Below the pieces are notes generated by a model. That model searched no databases and was not told the origin of the DNA. It was given only the letters and a program-made list of their open reading frames with translations. From Bacteroidales bacterium (GTDB taxonomy: Bacteria > Bacteroidota > Bacteroidia > Bacteroidales > Porphyromonadaceae), in contig SFHG01000003.1 in the NCBI GenBank assembly GCA_004555765.1, forward strand, positions 4,313 to 68,312: a stretch of DNA of 64,000 nucleotides, given 5' to 3'. The position numbers were made by a program, and so were the translations under genes. Positions 19,001-26,597 of the stretch are shown here, one piece after another; position 1 is the first letter of the stretch; every line of letters starts with the position of its first letter.

Positions 19001-19250
19001 TACGCTCTCACTCTCGCACCTCTATTCCCGCTCATACCTCCTGACGCGTACCGCTGCGAGTGGCGGTACGATGGCCACACAGGGCTTGGACACGCACCGC
19101 CTGCAGTGCTCTGCGGATTATGCCTTCTCGCGTGCGCTGACGGTGCGCGCCTTCTACGAGCTTACCCGTCGCCGTCCCCTCGTCTCTGCTTACGACTATC
19201 CTTTCCGCAGGCAGTCTTACGGGCTCCTATTCCTCCTTACCCTCCGCTGA
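13062..19250 (+). CDS. sprA: Type IX secretion outer-membrane translocon SprA (Sov)
   Basis: A 2062-residue protein, within the usual 2000-2500 of the family. It begins with a signal-like hydrophobic stretch (LLLSAAILTAALTVTA) and then shows alternating polar/aromatic beta-barrel character throughout, ending RQSYGLLFLLTLR, a typical outer-membrane strand. SprA forms a very large single-chain barrel through which type IX cargo with C-terminal sorting signals leaves the periplasm. Recognisable segments include GSADLIPGSVTL...VDYEIDYAQGTLRML, LRFADLRFVSSSW and GEVWVNELTVDG. Porphyromonas orthologues are called Sov. The ATG at 13062 is the start that places the hydrophobic segment at the N-terminus. 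Confidence 0.92.
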   Translation: MSLLLSAAILTAALTVTAETVFFSPSLANGLPKDGQVKGGQGKDSVAYHPRTKLYFVYRQDSLALWRLSKVLSPEDFLSYKEESLLNERPKDFVPKSESKKDKPKGGLTFSAVGDASLKVGGSVVEDDAPALPASMRRRSYADVLFESNVALQAGYGEYLRLDLKYNTQSMMVRNRRSLQLTYEGDRFDPIERLQAGHISFVSKNPLITSGSDLFGLRGDFRFGRLKLTALAARQHDMERKMIIGAGGGGMRSFEWKSSDYQFGQHFFLLKSFAESYDERLANLPLVQSNLLVERIEVWVTNEQGYVSEADAVPVMASKEWALTGEKGTTLIKLPAAKRLQEGAYYYNPALGFLSLRVPLGSRQRLGVAFRYTLDGETHQVGTFSSDGGEVEVALLSDEQKVPGDPLWSLMMKNGYPLPQFSNADFTLELLYRDPKSGVDAPADGDGTPWLKLFGLDRTNTSGDGTLSDGLVDNLPGVLFVPGGGTLFLPQRYPFATVPQEERMKYPGLYTHTPYDARKETERDRFILRGRVEGASGQSGGTISLGSADLIPGSVTLSSVGGKTYVEGVDYEIDYAQGTLRMLSPSDEEIEVTIREKELSRAKEKNLLGLEASYLLLPSLSVGGTLLHYYEKAPYERLRLGEEPVKNTLWGLFLRYSDTYPTLTALLDEWLPGRLTGESGLDIGLSYARLHSGYNAKGPVSLEDFDQSGQIIGLTFPQGWKLGSNPFPDETKGKDRRGLLAWFAVDPILTRDGMEGQPPSLVRDAMERANPLVRDWIMTELYPSRDRNLLGQTVLPTLNFSFYPDERGPYASDLALLDGEGKFSDPVRSWASTTFALQVNDFREAQVTYLEGWFIDPYSLDPAAPEGTLLFDIGRVSEDVLPDGRAAYESAGAYDDTPLGRVPVTVPNVYAFDRTGGTDIARQDRGLDGLSDDEERVRFPSDERLGEDPSRDNYRFYLDPFYDQVSAGILERYKAINGTEGNSVPRTVSGLDAASSLEPDREDIDGNFLLETEENFFRYEMRLSSDMSGAHVIAERTVEVEMPDGSKRRVRWLKFRIPLSRPSSVIGRPLLEDIRSLRLSFHGFSRALQLRFADLRFVSSSWQVFDRALDEKDLRTASASISRLSLEEDGARTPIPYASPPGVERNVTSGAVSLLRADEEAVALSFENLSKGQGTAVFHNPIPWDLRHYRTLSLFAHLETEETLRTGDIELFVRIGSDFTDNFYEVRLPLSETPIADYTHLSPAELGAAVWPDENRLSVDLALLPALKQERDETGHPASELYQGSNRLFVKGYPTLGQISSVLIGIRSHRDGVTKGEVWVNELTVDGTRETGGDAFLATGDLRLSDLLRVRAEGGMTAAGFGSVTQNARIAPLEDLRHLSVRTSWRLDKFLPERFNLSLPADLDFSSFGSTPLYSPDQTDLLFDKERDGERALSRKKEYRLRLDNWRKVRTSSDPKPKIYSLSNLSLAYDLRYSDEKTPQYPSRVLRQMHALFSYDFRPSPDNGIDLSSEWNRLYHKALFPSSTSSSLQSQWLWRRHLALHFKPREEIALAFTGSTEALVEEPFEAQHLRDEDDDFRLFTSEILRSLAELGSTQRYTGTGEVTLRLPRFSKEKLRTLSATLSLQNSFTWSKGIRTSRAFTGNDVTSRRVADGRVSYDFGDLFPKDAGSKVGLFYLHGRHTSGGAMPGLGLEASKAFGVPSLFLYQLGLVSQEAQIRKAIEKEWFLSPDQIDRRYTPSFYDLGAYEGSLSVTPLRGLEFVLSLSYRSERHTTLDAHSGGVVRRSGAIRMSTVGLKGFLENPLKADGYSSRLFDRFLSEASTGSPVSAFLSSYALSSGHLDRDALPALSSLLPNWAISYDLTTSVPWLKERFTAFKLEHRYNGFVDVPLFDLAEGKDRSSGIPSMNLTDDLNPLFGINLTTRFGLTLKEHFNRRRSFTMMLSSLRILERQDYEVSGFLSYSKSFPALFRLPFPLFEDADHRITLSLSHLYSRSYLLTRTAASGGTMATQGLDTHRLQCSADYAFSRALTVRAFYELTRRRPLVSAYDYPFRRQSYGLLFLLTLR

Positions 19251-19352
19251 TGCGGCTCCTAAGAATTGCACAAGTGCTTGCTTTTGGGTAAATTGCGGGT
19301 TAAAATAAAAAAGGGAGAGGGTGACAAAGAAGTTTTTCGCAAAGCATACAGA

Positions 19353-21218
19353 ATGAAGACATCCTACGATGTAATAGTGGTAGGTGCGGGACACGCCGGC
19401 TCGGAAGCCGCCATGGCGGCGGCAAAACTGGGGTCGGAAACGCTCCTCATCACGATGGACTTGGCGCGCATCGCCCAGATGAGTTGCAACCCCGCAATAG
19501 GGGGCATCGCCAAAGGTCAAATCGTCCGCGAAATAGACGCACTCGGAGGGCAGACGGGACTCATCACGGATCGGAGCTCGCTCCAGTTCCGGATGCTCAA
19601 CCGCTCCAAAGGCGCCGCGATGTGGAGTCCCCGCTCCCAAAGCGACCGCAACCTCTTCTCGGATCTCTGGCGGTCGACTTTGATGCACCAAGACCACCTC
19701 AGTCTGTGGCAGGATATGGTCACTGTCCTCACTCTGAAAGACGGGAAAGTGACGGGCGTAAAAACCGCTCTCGGGATGGAGTTCGGCGCACGCGCCGTCG
19801 TACTCACCAACGGCACCTTCCTCGGCGGCGTGATGCACGTGGGCAAAGTGATGATCGAAGGCGGGCGCATCTCTGAGCCGTCGAGCCACGGACTTACGGG
19901 GCAGCTCTCCGCACTCGGCTTCCGTACCGACCGTATGAAGACAGGCACGCCTATGAGACTGGATGCCCGCTCTATCCGATTCGATATGATGGAGGAGCAA
20001 AAGGGCGAAGAGGGATGGCACAAGTTCAGCTTCCTCCACAGTCACGGCAACCGCGAGATCCCCCAGCGCTCCTGTTACATCACCCACACCAATCCCCAAG
20101 TCCACGACGCCCTAAGGCGCCATCTCGCCGACTCTCCGCTCTACAACGGTCAGATCAAAAGCATCGGGCCTCGTTACTGCCCGAGCATAGAGACAAAGAT
20201 CACCACTTTCGCAGACAAAGAAAGCCACCAGCTCTTCCTCGAGCCGGAGGGTACCGACTGCACCCAGTACTACGTCAACGGCTTCTCCAGTTCTATGCCG
20301 CTATCCGTTCAAATGGAGGCACTCAAACTCATTCCCGCCCTTCAGGATGCCCATATGCTCCGACCGGGCTATGCGATCGAGTACGACTTCTTCGACCCCA
20401 CGCAGCTCCGGCACACGCTTGAGACACGGCCGGTAAAAGGCCTCTTCTTTGCGGGACAAATCAACGGCACCACAGGGTATGAGGAAGCCGCGGGACAGGG
20501 TCTCGTGGCGGGCATCAATGCGCACCAAAAAGCCCAAGGGACGGGAGTGGACTTCACCCTCGGCAGAGACGAAGCCTACATCGGTGTCCTCATCGACGAC
20601 CTGGTCACCAAAGGAGTGGACGAACCCTACCGTATGTTCACGAGCCGCGCCGAGTACCGCATCCTTCTCCGGCAGGACAACGCCGACATCCGCCTCACCC
20701 CCAAAGCCATCGACCTCGGACTCGCTTCGGCGGAGAGACAGGCACTCTTTCGGGAAAAACAAGCAGACAAAGCAGCCCTCCACGAGATACTCCGCCAAAC
20801 GACCGTCCACCCGTCGGAAGGTCTGAACCGCTCTCTCGAAGCACTAAAAACGGCTCCGCTTAAGCAGGCGACGAAGCTGCACGACCTGCTCTCTCGTCCG
20901 ATGCTCGGCTTCGGGAACCTCACTCCACTCTTCCCGGAGCTCCAAAAAGAGTGGTCCGAAGAAGTCCTCGAATCTGTGGAGATAGAAGTGAAATATGCGG
21001 GCTACATCGCCCGGGAGGAGCAACTGGCAGAGAAAGCCAAGCGTCTCGAAGACATCGTCATCCGCGGTCACTTCGACTACGAGAGCCTCACAAGCCTCAG
21101 CACGGAAGCGCGTCAGAAGCTCAAAAGACACGACCCTCGAACAATCGGGCAAGCGGGTCGCATCCCGGGCATATCTCCCTCCGACATCAACATCCTACTC
21201 GTACTGATGGGACGGTAG
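19353..21218 (+). CDS. mnmG: tRNA uridine-5-carboxymethylaminomethyl modification enzyme MnmG
   Basis: A 621-residue FAD enzyme that with MnmE modifies U34 of certain tRNAs. The dinucleotide fold VVGAGHAGSEAA begins near residue 8; CNPAIGGIAKGQIVREIDALGG, GTFLGG and the MKTGTPMRLD segment are family signatures, and GYEEAAGQGLVAGINAH closes the FAD domain. The C-terminal helical domain carries IPGISPSDINILLVLM. I chose ATG 19353 (MKTSYDVIVVGAGHAG) over 19266. Confidence 0.96.
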   Translation: MKTSYDVIVVGAGHAGSEAAMAAAKLGSETLLITMDLARIAQMSCNPAIGGIAKGQIVREIDALGGQTGLITDRSSLQFRMLNRSKGAAMWSPRSQSDRNLFSDLWRSTLMHQDHLSLWQDMVTVLTLKDGKVTGVKTALGMEFGARAVVLTNGTFLGGVMHVGKVMIEGGRISEPSSHGLTGQLSALGFRTDRMKTGTPMRLDARSIRFDMMEEQKGEEGWHKFSFLHSHGNREIPQRSCYITHTNPQVHDALRRHLADSPLYNGQIKSIGPRYCPSIETKITTFADKESHQLFLEPEGTDCTQYYVNGFSSSMPLSVQMEALKLIPALQDAHMLRPGYAIEYDFFDPTQLRHTLETRPVKGLFFAGQINGTTGYEEAAGQGLVAGINAHQKAQGTGVDFTLGRDEAYIGVLIDDLVTKGVDEPYRMFTSRAEYRILLRQDNADIRLTPKAIDLGLASAERQALFREKQADKAALHEILRQTTVHPSEGLNRSLEALKTAPLKQATKLHDLLSRPMLGFGNLTPLFPELQKEWSEEVLESVEIEVKYAGYIAREEQLAEKAKRLEDIVIRGHFDYESLTSLSTEARQKLKRHDPRTIGQAGRIPGISPSDINILLVLMGR

Positions 21219-21340
21219 AGCAGTGAGCAGCGAGAAAGTCGGAATTATAAAAAGGTGCAGGGCGTAGCCTATTACTCCTAAGGGCTACTATGGCGAATGA
21301 GTGCGTGAAATCTCCCTCCACAGTCCTTAGATTCCAAACT

Positions 21341-21356
21341 TGTTTCACGTGAAACA
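21341..21356. other. parS site (ParB/Spo0J binding), copy 1
   Basis: TGTTTCACGTGAAACA is an exact 16-bp match to the conserved chromosomal parS palindrome (TGTTnCACGTGAAACA). It lies in the mnmG-uvrC gap and shares a longer flank, AAACT, with copy 2. parS nucleates ParB and SMC loading near the chromosome origin. Confidence 0.9.
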
Positions 21357-21376
21357 GCATACGGATACCGACACAA

Positions 21377-21459
21377 ATTTCGACCCGTACCTCGCCGCAT
21401 CGAGACACAGACCTACGGCATAATTTCGATCCGTACTCCGCGAAATCGAGATACAGACC
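21377..21459. repeat. Dispersed intergenic repeat, copy 4 (tandem pair)
   Basis: Two direct copies of about 37 bases, 21377-21413 and 21423-21459, each running from ATTTCGA(C/T)CCGTAC to ATCGAGA(C/T)ACAGACC. Together with the parS site they fill most of the mnmG-uvrC gap. Confidence 0.7.
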
Positions 21460-21498
21460 AAAACAATCCTTAGTACCCACGCTTAGCGACACAGAGAG

Positions 21499-23331
21499 AT
21501 GATCATCCCACGCAAAGAAATCCGTAAGAGCTTGAGCCTTCTCCCCGAAGGCCCCGGCTGTTACCTTTATCGCAACAAAAGTGATGTGGTCATCTACGTG
21601 GGCAAGGCGAAGAACCTGAAAAGACGCCTCAGCTCCTACTTCAATCGAGAGCCGGACTCGCCCAAGACTCGCGCCCTGCTCCGCAACTTTGCCACCATAG
21701 AGTATATGGTCGTCTCCACGGAGCACGATGCCCTACTCCTCGAAAATAATCTCATCAAGCAGTACCAACCACGGTACAACATCCTCCTCAAAGAGGGAAA
21801 CTCGTACCCGTATATCTGCGTCAAAAGAGAGCCTTTCCCAAGGGTCTTCGTCACACACAAAGTCGAGAGAGACGGCTCCCGCTACTTCGGACCCTATCCC
21901 TCACGCTCTATGGCGTGGACGCTTAATAGACTCTTTCGGAAAGTCTATAAGTTCCGCACCTGCTCCCTCGACCTTACCGAAGACAAGATCCAAAGGGGAC
22001 GCTTCCGCGTCTGCCTCAAGTACCATATCGGACGGTGCAAAGGCCCCTGCGAAGGACTCCAGAGCGAGCGCAAATACGACAAGGAGGTGCGGGATGCCAT
22101 CTCCATCCTTAACGGCAAAATACGCGTCGTCACCTCCACCCTCAGGGAAGAAATCACCAAAGCCGCCGAAGAACTCGACTTCGAGAGCGCCATCAGTCTC
22201 AAGGACATTCTCACAGAGTTGGATAACTACCAAGGCAAAAGCACCATCATCAGCGACACCATCGGGGACGCACTCGCGGCCTCCTTCGGTACAGACAGCG
22301 AAGCTATTTACGTCAACTACTTCGTCCTCTCCGACGGCAATATCACTTCGGGGCGTACCCTCGAGTACCGCAGACAGCTCGAAGACGAAGAGCCGTCGGA
22401 ACTCTTTGCCACCATTCTTCTCGACCTCTTGGGCAATCTTTCCATCGAGATCAAGGAGTTGATTTTGCCCCAAGAGGTCGCCTTCAGTGTCTCTCCCGGA
22501 GCCAAAATAACCATTCCCCGGAGAGGAGAGAGGAAGCACGTCCTGGAGCTCTCCGAGAAAAACGTCCGACAGTATATGGAGGACAAACAGAAACAGCAGG
22601 AGAAAATGAACCCCGAGCAGAGGAATATGCAGATCCTCCTCGACCTCCAAAAGACCGTGGGACTCCCCACCCTGCCCTTCCACGTCGAGTGCTTCGACAA
22701 CTCGAACATCCAAGGCACCCATCCCGTCGCCGCCTGCGTCGTCTTCAAGGGCGGCAAACCCTCCAAAGCCGACTACCGCCTCTACCACATCAGGGGCGTC
22801 ACGGGTCCAGATGACTACGCCTCTATGCGCGAAGTGGTCACCCGGCGCTACACGAGAGTGATGGAAGAGGGGGAAAAGCTCCCCGACCTCATCATCACGG
22901 ACGGCGGGCGCGGTCACATGAGCGTGGTCAAAGAGGCACTTGCAGAAATTGGTGCCACCGGGGTCGAAGTCCTCGGGCTTGCCAAGGACGACACACACAA
23001 TACGAGCGAAGTCCTCTACGGGGATCCGCCCCAAGTCATCGGTATCATGATGCGCAGCCAGGCTTTTTACCTCCTCGAACGCATCCAAAAGGAGGTGCAC
23101 CGCTTCGCGATCGAATTTCACCGCAAAGTGCGCTCCAAAGCTGCCATCCAATCCGCTCTGGATGACATCCCGGGCATCGGCGAAGTCAACAAAGAGAAAC
23201 TCCTCAGGACCTTCAAGAGCGTATCCCGCATCAAAAAAGCCTCGCTCGAAGACCTCCAAAACGCCATCGGTAAAGTCAAGGGAAAAGTCGTCTTCGACTT
23301 CTTCAATACCACAGAGCCGTATCCGCAGTAA
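21499..23331 (+). CDS. uvrC: Excinuclease ABC subunit C
   Basis: A 610-residue UvrC making both incisions in nucleotide-excision repair. The N-terminal GIY-YIG nuclease has GCYLYRNKSDVVIYVGKAKNLKRRLSSYF, a central UVR-like helical pair precedes residue 230, and the RNase H-like C-terminal nuclease has VECFDNSNIQGTHPVA and ITDGGRGHMSV. The tail DDIPGIGEVNKEKLLRTF is the helix-hairpin-helix. A relevant gap (280 bases) with parS precedes it. Confidence 0.96.
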   Translation: MIIPRKEIRKSLSLLPEGPGCYLYRNKSDVVIYVGKAKNLKRRLSSYFNREPDSPKTRALLRNFATIEYMVVSTEHDALLLENNLIKQYQPRYNILLKEGNSYPYICVKREPFPRVFVTHKVERDGSRYFGPYPSRSMAWTLNRLFRKVYKFRTCSLDLTEDKIQRGRFRVCLKYHIGRCKGPCEGLQSERKYDKEVRDAISILNGKIRVVTSTLREEITKAAEELDFESAISLKDILTELDNYQGKSTIISDTIGDALAASFGTDSEAIYVNYFVLSDGNITSGRTLEYRRQLEDEEPSELFATILLDLLGNLSIEIKELILPQEVAFSVSPGAKITIPRRGERKHVLELSEKNVRQYMEDKQKQQEKMNPEQRNMQILLDLQKTVGLPTLPFHVECFDNSNIQGTHPVAACVVFKGGKPSKADYRLYHIRGVTGPDDYASMREVVTRRYTRVMEEGEKLPDLIITDGGRGHMSVVKEALAEIGATGVEVLGLAKDDTHNTSEVLYGDPPQVIGIMMRSQAFYLLERIQKEVHRFAIEFHRKVRSKAAIQSALDDIPGIGEVNKEKLLRTFKSVSRIKKASLEDLQNAIGKVKGKVVFDFFNTTEPYPQ

Positions 23332-23340
23332 AAGAGAACC

Positions 23341-23424
23341 CGTACCTCGCACTCCTCCCGGTACGTGTCTCGAGAGAAAACCGGTACGTATCTCGTGGAC
23401 ATCTCGGTACGTACCTCCTTTTTT
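23341..23424. repeat. Dispersed intergenic repeat, copy 5
   Basis: Three GGTACGT half-sites (near 23360, 23382 and 23406) with CTCG spacers, ending in GGTACGTACCTCC followed by a T-tract at 23419-23424. The last module may terminate uvrC. Confidence 0.65.
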
Positions 23425-23438
23425 ACCCCTTATAACCC

Positions 23439-23888
23439 ATGAAAGCAGTCATCCAAAGAGTAAGCTCGGCCTCCGTCACGGTAGCGGGAAAAGAAGTCTC
23501 CCGCATAGCTTCCGGCTTGATGGTACTCCTCGGCGTCCAAAAAGGCGATACCGGGGAGGACCTCGACTATATGCTCAAAAAAATACCCCGCCTGAGGATC
23601 TTTCCGGACTCGGACGGAGTGATGAACCTCGACCTCCTCACGACAGGAGGCGAAATCCTCCTCGTCTCGCAATTCACCCTCCTTGCGTCGACGCGCAAAG
23701 GCAACAGACCCTCCTATATCGAGGCAGAAGAGCCGGAGCGCGCAAAGGCGGTCTACAAAGAAGCGGCAGAGAGACTGGAAGAGATTTTGGGCAAACCTGT
23801 ACAAAGAGGTATCTTTGGGGCGGATATGCAAGTGTCCCTCGTCAACGAGGGTCCCACGACCATCCTTATAGACTCTAAAGCAAGATGA
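23439..23888 (+). CDS. dtd: D-aminoacyl-tRNA deacylase
   Basis: A 149-residue DTD that removes D-amino acids (and glycine from tRNA-Ala) mischarged on tRNA. MKAVIQRVSSASVTV, the SQFTL active-site segment (LLVSQFTLLA) and NEGPTTILID (the cross-subunit Gly-Pro motif, here GPT rather than the common GPV) are present. The stop overlaps the next start by ATGA. Confidence 0.95.
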   Translation: MKAVIQRVSSASVTVAGKEVSRIASGLMVLLGVQKGDTGEDLDYMLKKIPRLRIFPDSDGVMNLDLLTTGGEILLVSQFTLLASTRKGNRPSYIEAEEPERAKAVYKEAAERLEEILGKPVQRGIFGADMQVSLVNEGPTTILIDSKAR

Positions 23889-24220
23889 CGATACAGGAAC
23901 TTCAGAAGACGGTAGACGAGTGGATCAAAACCTACGGCATCCGCTACTTCTCCCCACTCACCAATCTCGCACAGCTCACGGAGGAAGTAGGAGAAGCGGC
24001 CCGTATCCTCTCCAGACGCTACGGGGAGCAATCCGCCAAGCCTGCCGAAGACCTTTCGGACGAAAAACTGGGTGACGAGCTCGCGGACGTTCTGTGGGTC
24101 GTCACCTGCCTTGCCAATCAGACGGGCATAGACTTGACGAGAGCCGTGGAACAAAATATCAGGAAGAAAACGGCTCGAGATAAAGAGCGACATAAAAATA
24201 ACCCCAAATTACAAGCATAA
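23885..24220 (+). CDS. MazG-like nucleotide pyrophosphohydrolase
   Basis: A 111-residue all-alpha NTP pyrophosphatase. The magnesium-binding signature is QLTEEVGEAAR followed by KLGDELADVLWVV, matching EExxE...ExxD of the MazG/dUTPase superfamily. It probably hydrolyses non-canonical or excess nucleoside triphosphates; the substrate cannot be read. Overlap with dtd by ATGA and an 10-base gap to deoC indicate one operon of quality control and nucleotide salvage. Confidence 0.88.
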   Translation: MTIQELQKTVDEWIKTYGIRYFSPLTNLAQLTEEVGEAARILSRRYGEQSAKPAEDLSDEKLGDELADVLWVVTCLANQTGIDLTRAVEQNIRKKTARDKERHKNNPKLQA

Positions 24221-24230
24221 AAATCGACTT

Positions 24231-25118
24231 ATGGAAGAAGAATACGGCAACCAGATGAACAGCCAATTTCAGGACGCATTCAACGCCTTCGAAAAGGCTC
24301 CTTCTGCGGCGGAAATAGCCTCCATTATCAATAAGGCCAAGGCCAACCACCACGAAGCCCTCTCCACGAAGGCGACGGCAAACTTGGCTCACAGCTGTAT
24401 GGACCTCACCCTACTCACCAGCCTCGACAGCACGGAAGATATCTACAGGCTCGTACAGGGTGTGAACGAAGTGGACGACAACCACCCCGACATCCTACCC
24501 GTGGCCTCCATCTGCGTCTATCCCAATTACGCCAAAGTCGTCAAAGAGAATCTCACAGCGGAGGGGGTCAAAGTGACCGCAGTGGCAGGCGGCTTCCCAT
24601 CCGCTCAAACATTCCCGGAAGTCAAGATGGCAGAAATCGGTCTTGCGGTCGCCGACGGTGCGGACGAAATCGACGTCGTACTCCCTCTCGGAGACTTTAT
24701 GATGGGGAACTACCTCGAAGTCGTGGACCAACTCAAAGAGATGAAAGAGGCGTGCAGAGAAGCCACCCTCAAAGTCATCCTCGAGACTTCGGCTCTGAAG
24801 ACGCCCGAAAACATCCAACGTGCCTCCATCCTCGCCCTCTTCTCGGGTGCCGACTTCATCAAGACCTCCACCGGAAAAGATTACCCCGGAGCGTCTACCG
24901 AAGCAGGCGTCGTGATGGCTCTTGTCCTCAAACAGTACTACAAACTCTACGGTGTAAAGCGCGGTCTCAAAATCGCAGGCGGCGTACGCAACTTCGAGCA
25001 AGCGGTTGATTACCTCTCCATAGTCAAAGAAATACTGGGCGACGAGTGGCTCACGCCGAAACTCTTCCGCTTCGGTGCCACCTCATTGGAGAAAGACCTC
25101 TTCAAGATTTTGATGTAA
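24231..25118 (+). CDS. deoC: Deoxyribose-phosphate aldolase
   Basis: A 295-residue class I aldolase cleaving 2-deoxyribose 5-phosphate to acetaldehyde and glyceraldehyde 3-phosphate. The Schiff-base lysine is Lys211 in ADFIKTSTGK, with the upstream VKVILETSAL strand and the downstream KIAGGVRNF carrying the assisting lysine. It is longer than the E. coli enzyme (259) through an N-terminal extension, as in other Bacteroidota. ATG 24231 is used; an internal ATG at 24255 is possible. Confidence 0.95.
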   Translation: MEEEYGNQMNSQFQDAFNAFEKAPSAAEIASIINKAKANHHEALSTKATANLAHSCMDLTLLTSLDSTEDIYRLVQGVNEVDDNHPDILPVASICVYPNYAKVVKENLTAEGVKVTAVAGGFPSAQTFPEVKMAEIGLAVADGADEIDVVLPLGDFMMGNYLEVVDQLKEMKEACREATLKVILETSALKTPENIQRASILALFSGADFIKTSTGKDYPGASTEAGVVMALVLKQYYKLYGVKRGLKIAGGVRNFEQAVDYLSIVKEILGDEWLTPKLFRFGATSLEKDLFKILM

Positions 25119-25158
25119 AACGGGAAGTCAACGTTGCCTTAGGACAGCGGAAAAATTT

Positions 25159-25239
25159 TGGTCCGTATCCGGGGGGAGCCGCGTACAGGTCAAAAATTTC
25201 TCTCCGGTCTGTACCAAAATAATTTTTTGGTCTGTATCC
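25159..25239. repeat. Dispersed intergenic repeat, copy 6
   Basis: Half-sites GGTCCGTATCC (25159-25169), GTACAGGTC, CGGTCTGTACC and TTTTTTGGTCTGTATCC (ending 25239), with A/T-rich spacers. It lies between deoC and aroA. Confidence 0.7.
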
Positions 25240-25284
25240 CGCCGAGTGCCAAGTACGACCGGACGTTCATCGAAAACCGAAACT

Positions 25285-25300
25285 TGTTTCACGTGAAACA
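25285..25300. other. parS site, copy 2, overlapping the likely aroA start
   Basis: TGTTTCACGTGAAACA, identical to copy 1 over 16 bases and over five further bases upstream. The GTG in its centre (25293-25295) is in frame with aroA and may be the start codon. Confidence 0.9.
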
Positions 25301-26594
25301 CTGCACCCTTCAAATCCCCAAGTGGAATAAAGAATTGCACTCGAAAGAAGGCTACAATGTCCCGGCGAGCAAATCGATACTCGCCCGGGATATTGTGCTT
25401 CTTCATCGCGGAGGAATGGGCGTGGATGAGATTCGGGACTTACTAAATTCTCGTCTTGTTCCGTCGGATTTCTCGGGAGACGTAGAGACGCTTCTTTCGG
25501 CGCTCGGAGACCCGTGGGCACATGACTGTGGGGCGAGCGGGACGGCACTACGGTTTCTCACCGCATATTTTGCAAGACAGGAGGGAAGACACTTGATAAA
25601 AGGGGGCACACGTCTCAGCGAGCGTCCAATGAGGGGCTTGATAGAAGTATTGGAAGCGTCCGGTGTGGAGTTCGATTTTTGGGGATCGGAATACGCAGTG
25701 CCGTTTGTCCTGACCAACCGCATCGGCGCCCCCGAGTACCCGCCGGTAATCGACGCGCGTGATTTTCCTTCGAGTCAATATGTCTCCGCCCTGCTCCTCT
25801 CGGGCTGTACGTCGCAAATCGTCTTGGGTGGAAATTTTCAGTCCAAGGGGTACCTCGACCTCACCATTAGGGAGATGGAGCGGTTTGGCATCCCGGTCAA
25901 GGTCTCGGGGCACACGGTTCAAATCTCGAACCCTGTTGCTACCCCGAAGGTCGACGCGTTCGACCTCAGGGGCATCGGGGACTGGAGCAGTGCGTGGTTT
26001 CTCATCGAGCACCTGCTCCTACAGCCCGCACTCGAAGGAATAAGCGTGTACGGTCTAAGGGCAAACTCCGGTCAGCCCGACGAAGTGTTCTTTCACAGGC
26101 TCGAAAGTCGCTTCGGACTGACTGTGGAAGAACGTCCGAATGGGCTCTATTTCCGGAAAAACAAGACAGAAGAGCTCTCCCGAGAGACCATCACAGTCGA
26201 CATCTCACAGGCTCCGGATGCTTTTATCGCCCTCTCCTGCATCTCCTCCGGTCTCGGCATACCCCTCCGATGCACCGGCACAGCCAACCTCAGGGGTAAA
26301 GAGTCAGATCGAATCTCGGTCTGTGCAAAAAATATTTTTCGGCTTGACCTCGGCGGAATCGAGATACAGACCGGCGAAGACAGCTTGGTACTAACCCCCC
26401 GGCAATCACACACAGACAGAGTCGAAATCGACGGCTCCGGTGACCACCGCGTCGTGATGGGCTTCAGTGTCCTCGCCGCGTCACCCTGCTTCCCCGGCTC
26501 GGTCGTCGTAACGGATGCCGAAGCTGTGGGCAAAAGTTACCCCGGATTCTGGGCCGAACTCTTTCCGAACACCGAACTACGAACTCACCCCTAA
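25293..26594 (+). CDS. aroA: 3-phosphoshikimate 1-carboxyvinyltransferase (EPSP synthase)
   Basis: About 433 residues; sixth step of the shikimate pathway. PASKS with the substrate-binding lysine, GASGTALRFLTAYFA, RLSERPM, SSQYVSALLL, GDWSSAWFL, RGKESDRI, DHRVVMGFSV and KSYPGFW follow the family order, though several are diverged from the E. coli forms. No ATG lies before PASKS in this frame. GTG 25293, inside the parS palindrome, gives a sensible N-terminus; TTG 25284 or TTG 25335 are alternatives, and an open frame back to 25158 runs through a repeat and is unlikely. A repeat-like sequence at 26317-26374 lies within the coding region. Confidence 0.88.
   Translation: MKHCTLQIPKWNKELHSKEGYNVPASKSILARDIVLLHRGGMGVDEIRDLLNSRLVPSDFSGDVETLLSALGDPWAHDCGASGTALRFLTAYFARQEGRHLIKGGTRLSERPMRGLIEVLEASGVEFDFWGSEYAVPFVLTNRIGAPEYPPVIDARDFPSSQYVSALLLSGCTSQIVLGGNFQSKGYLDLTIREMERFGIPVKVSGHTVQISNPVATPKVDAFDLRGIGDWSSAWFLIEHLLLQPALEGISVYGLRANSGQPDEVFFHRLESRFGLTVEERPNGLYFRKNKTEELSRETITVDISQAPDAFIALSCISSGLGIPLRCTGTANLRGKESDRISVCAKNIFRLDLGGIEIQTGEDSLVLTPRQSHTDRVEIDGSGDHRVVMGFSVLAASPCFPGSVVVTDAEAVGKSYPGFWAELFPNTELRTHP
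26317..26374. repeat. Repeat-family sequence inside aroA
   Basis: CGGTCTGTGC (26317-26326), an A/T-rich spacer and GAGATACAGACCGG (26361-26374) form inverted half-sites like those between genes. It encodes the stretch just after RGKESDRI without breaking the frame. Confidence 0.5.
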
Positions 26595-26597
26595 CCC

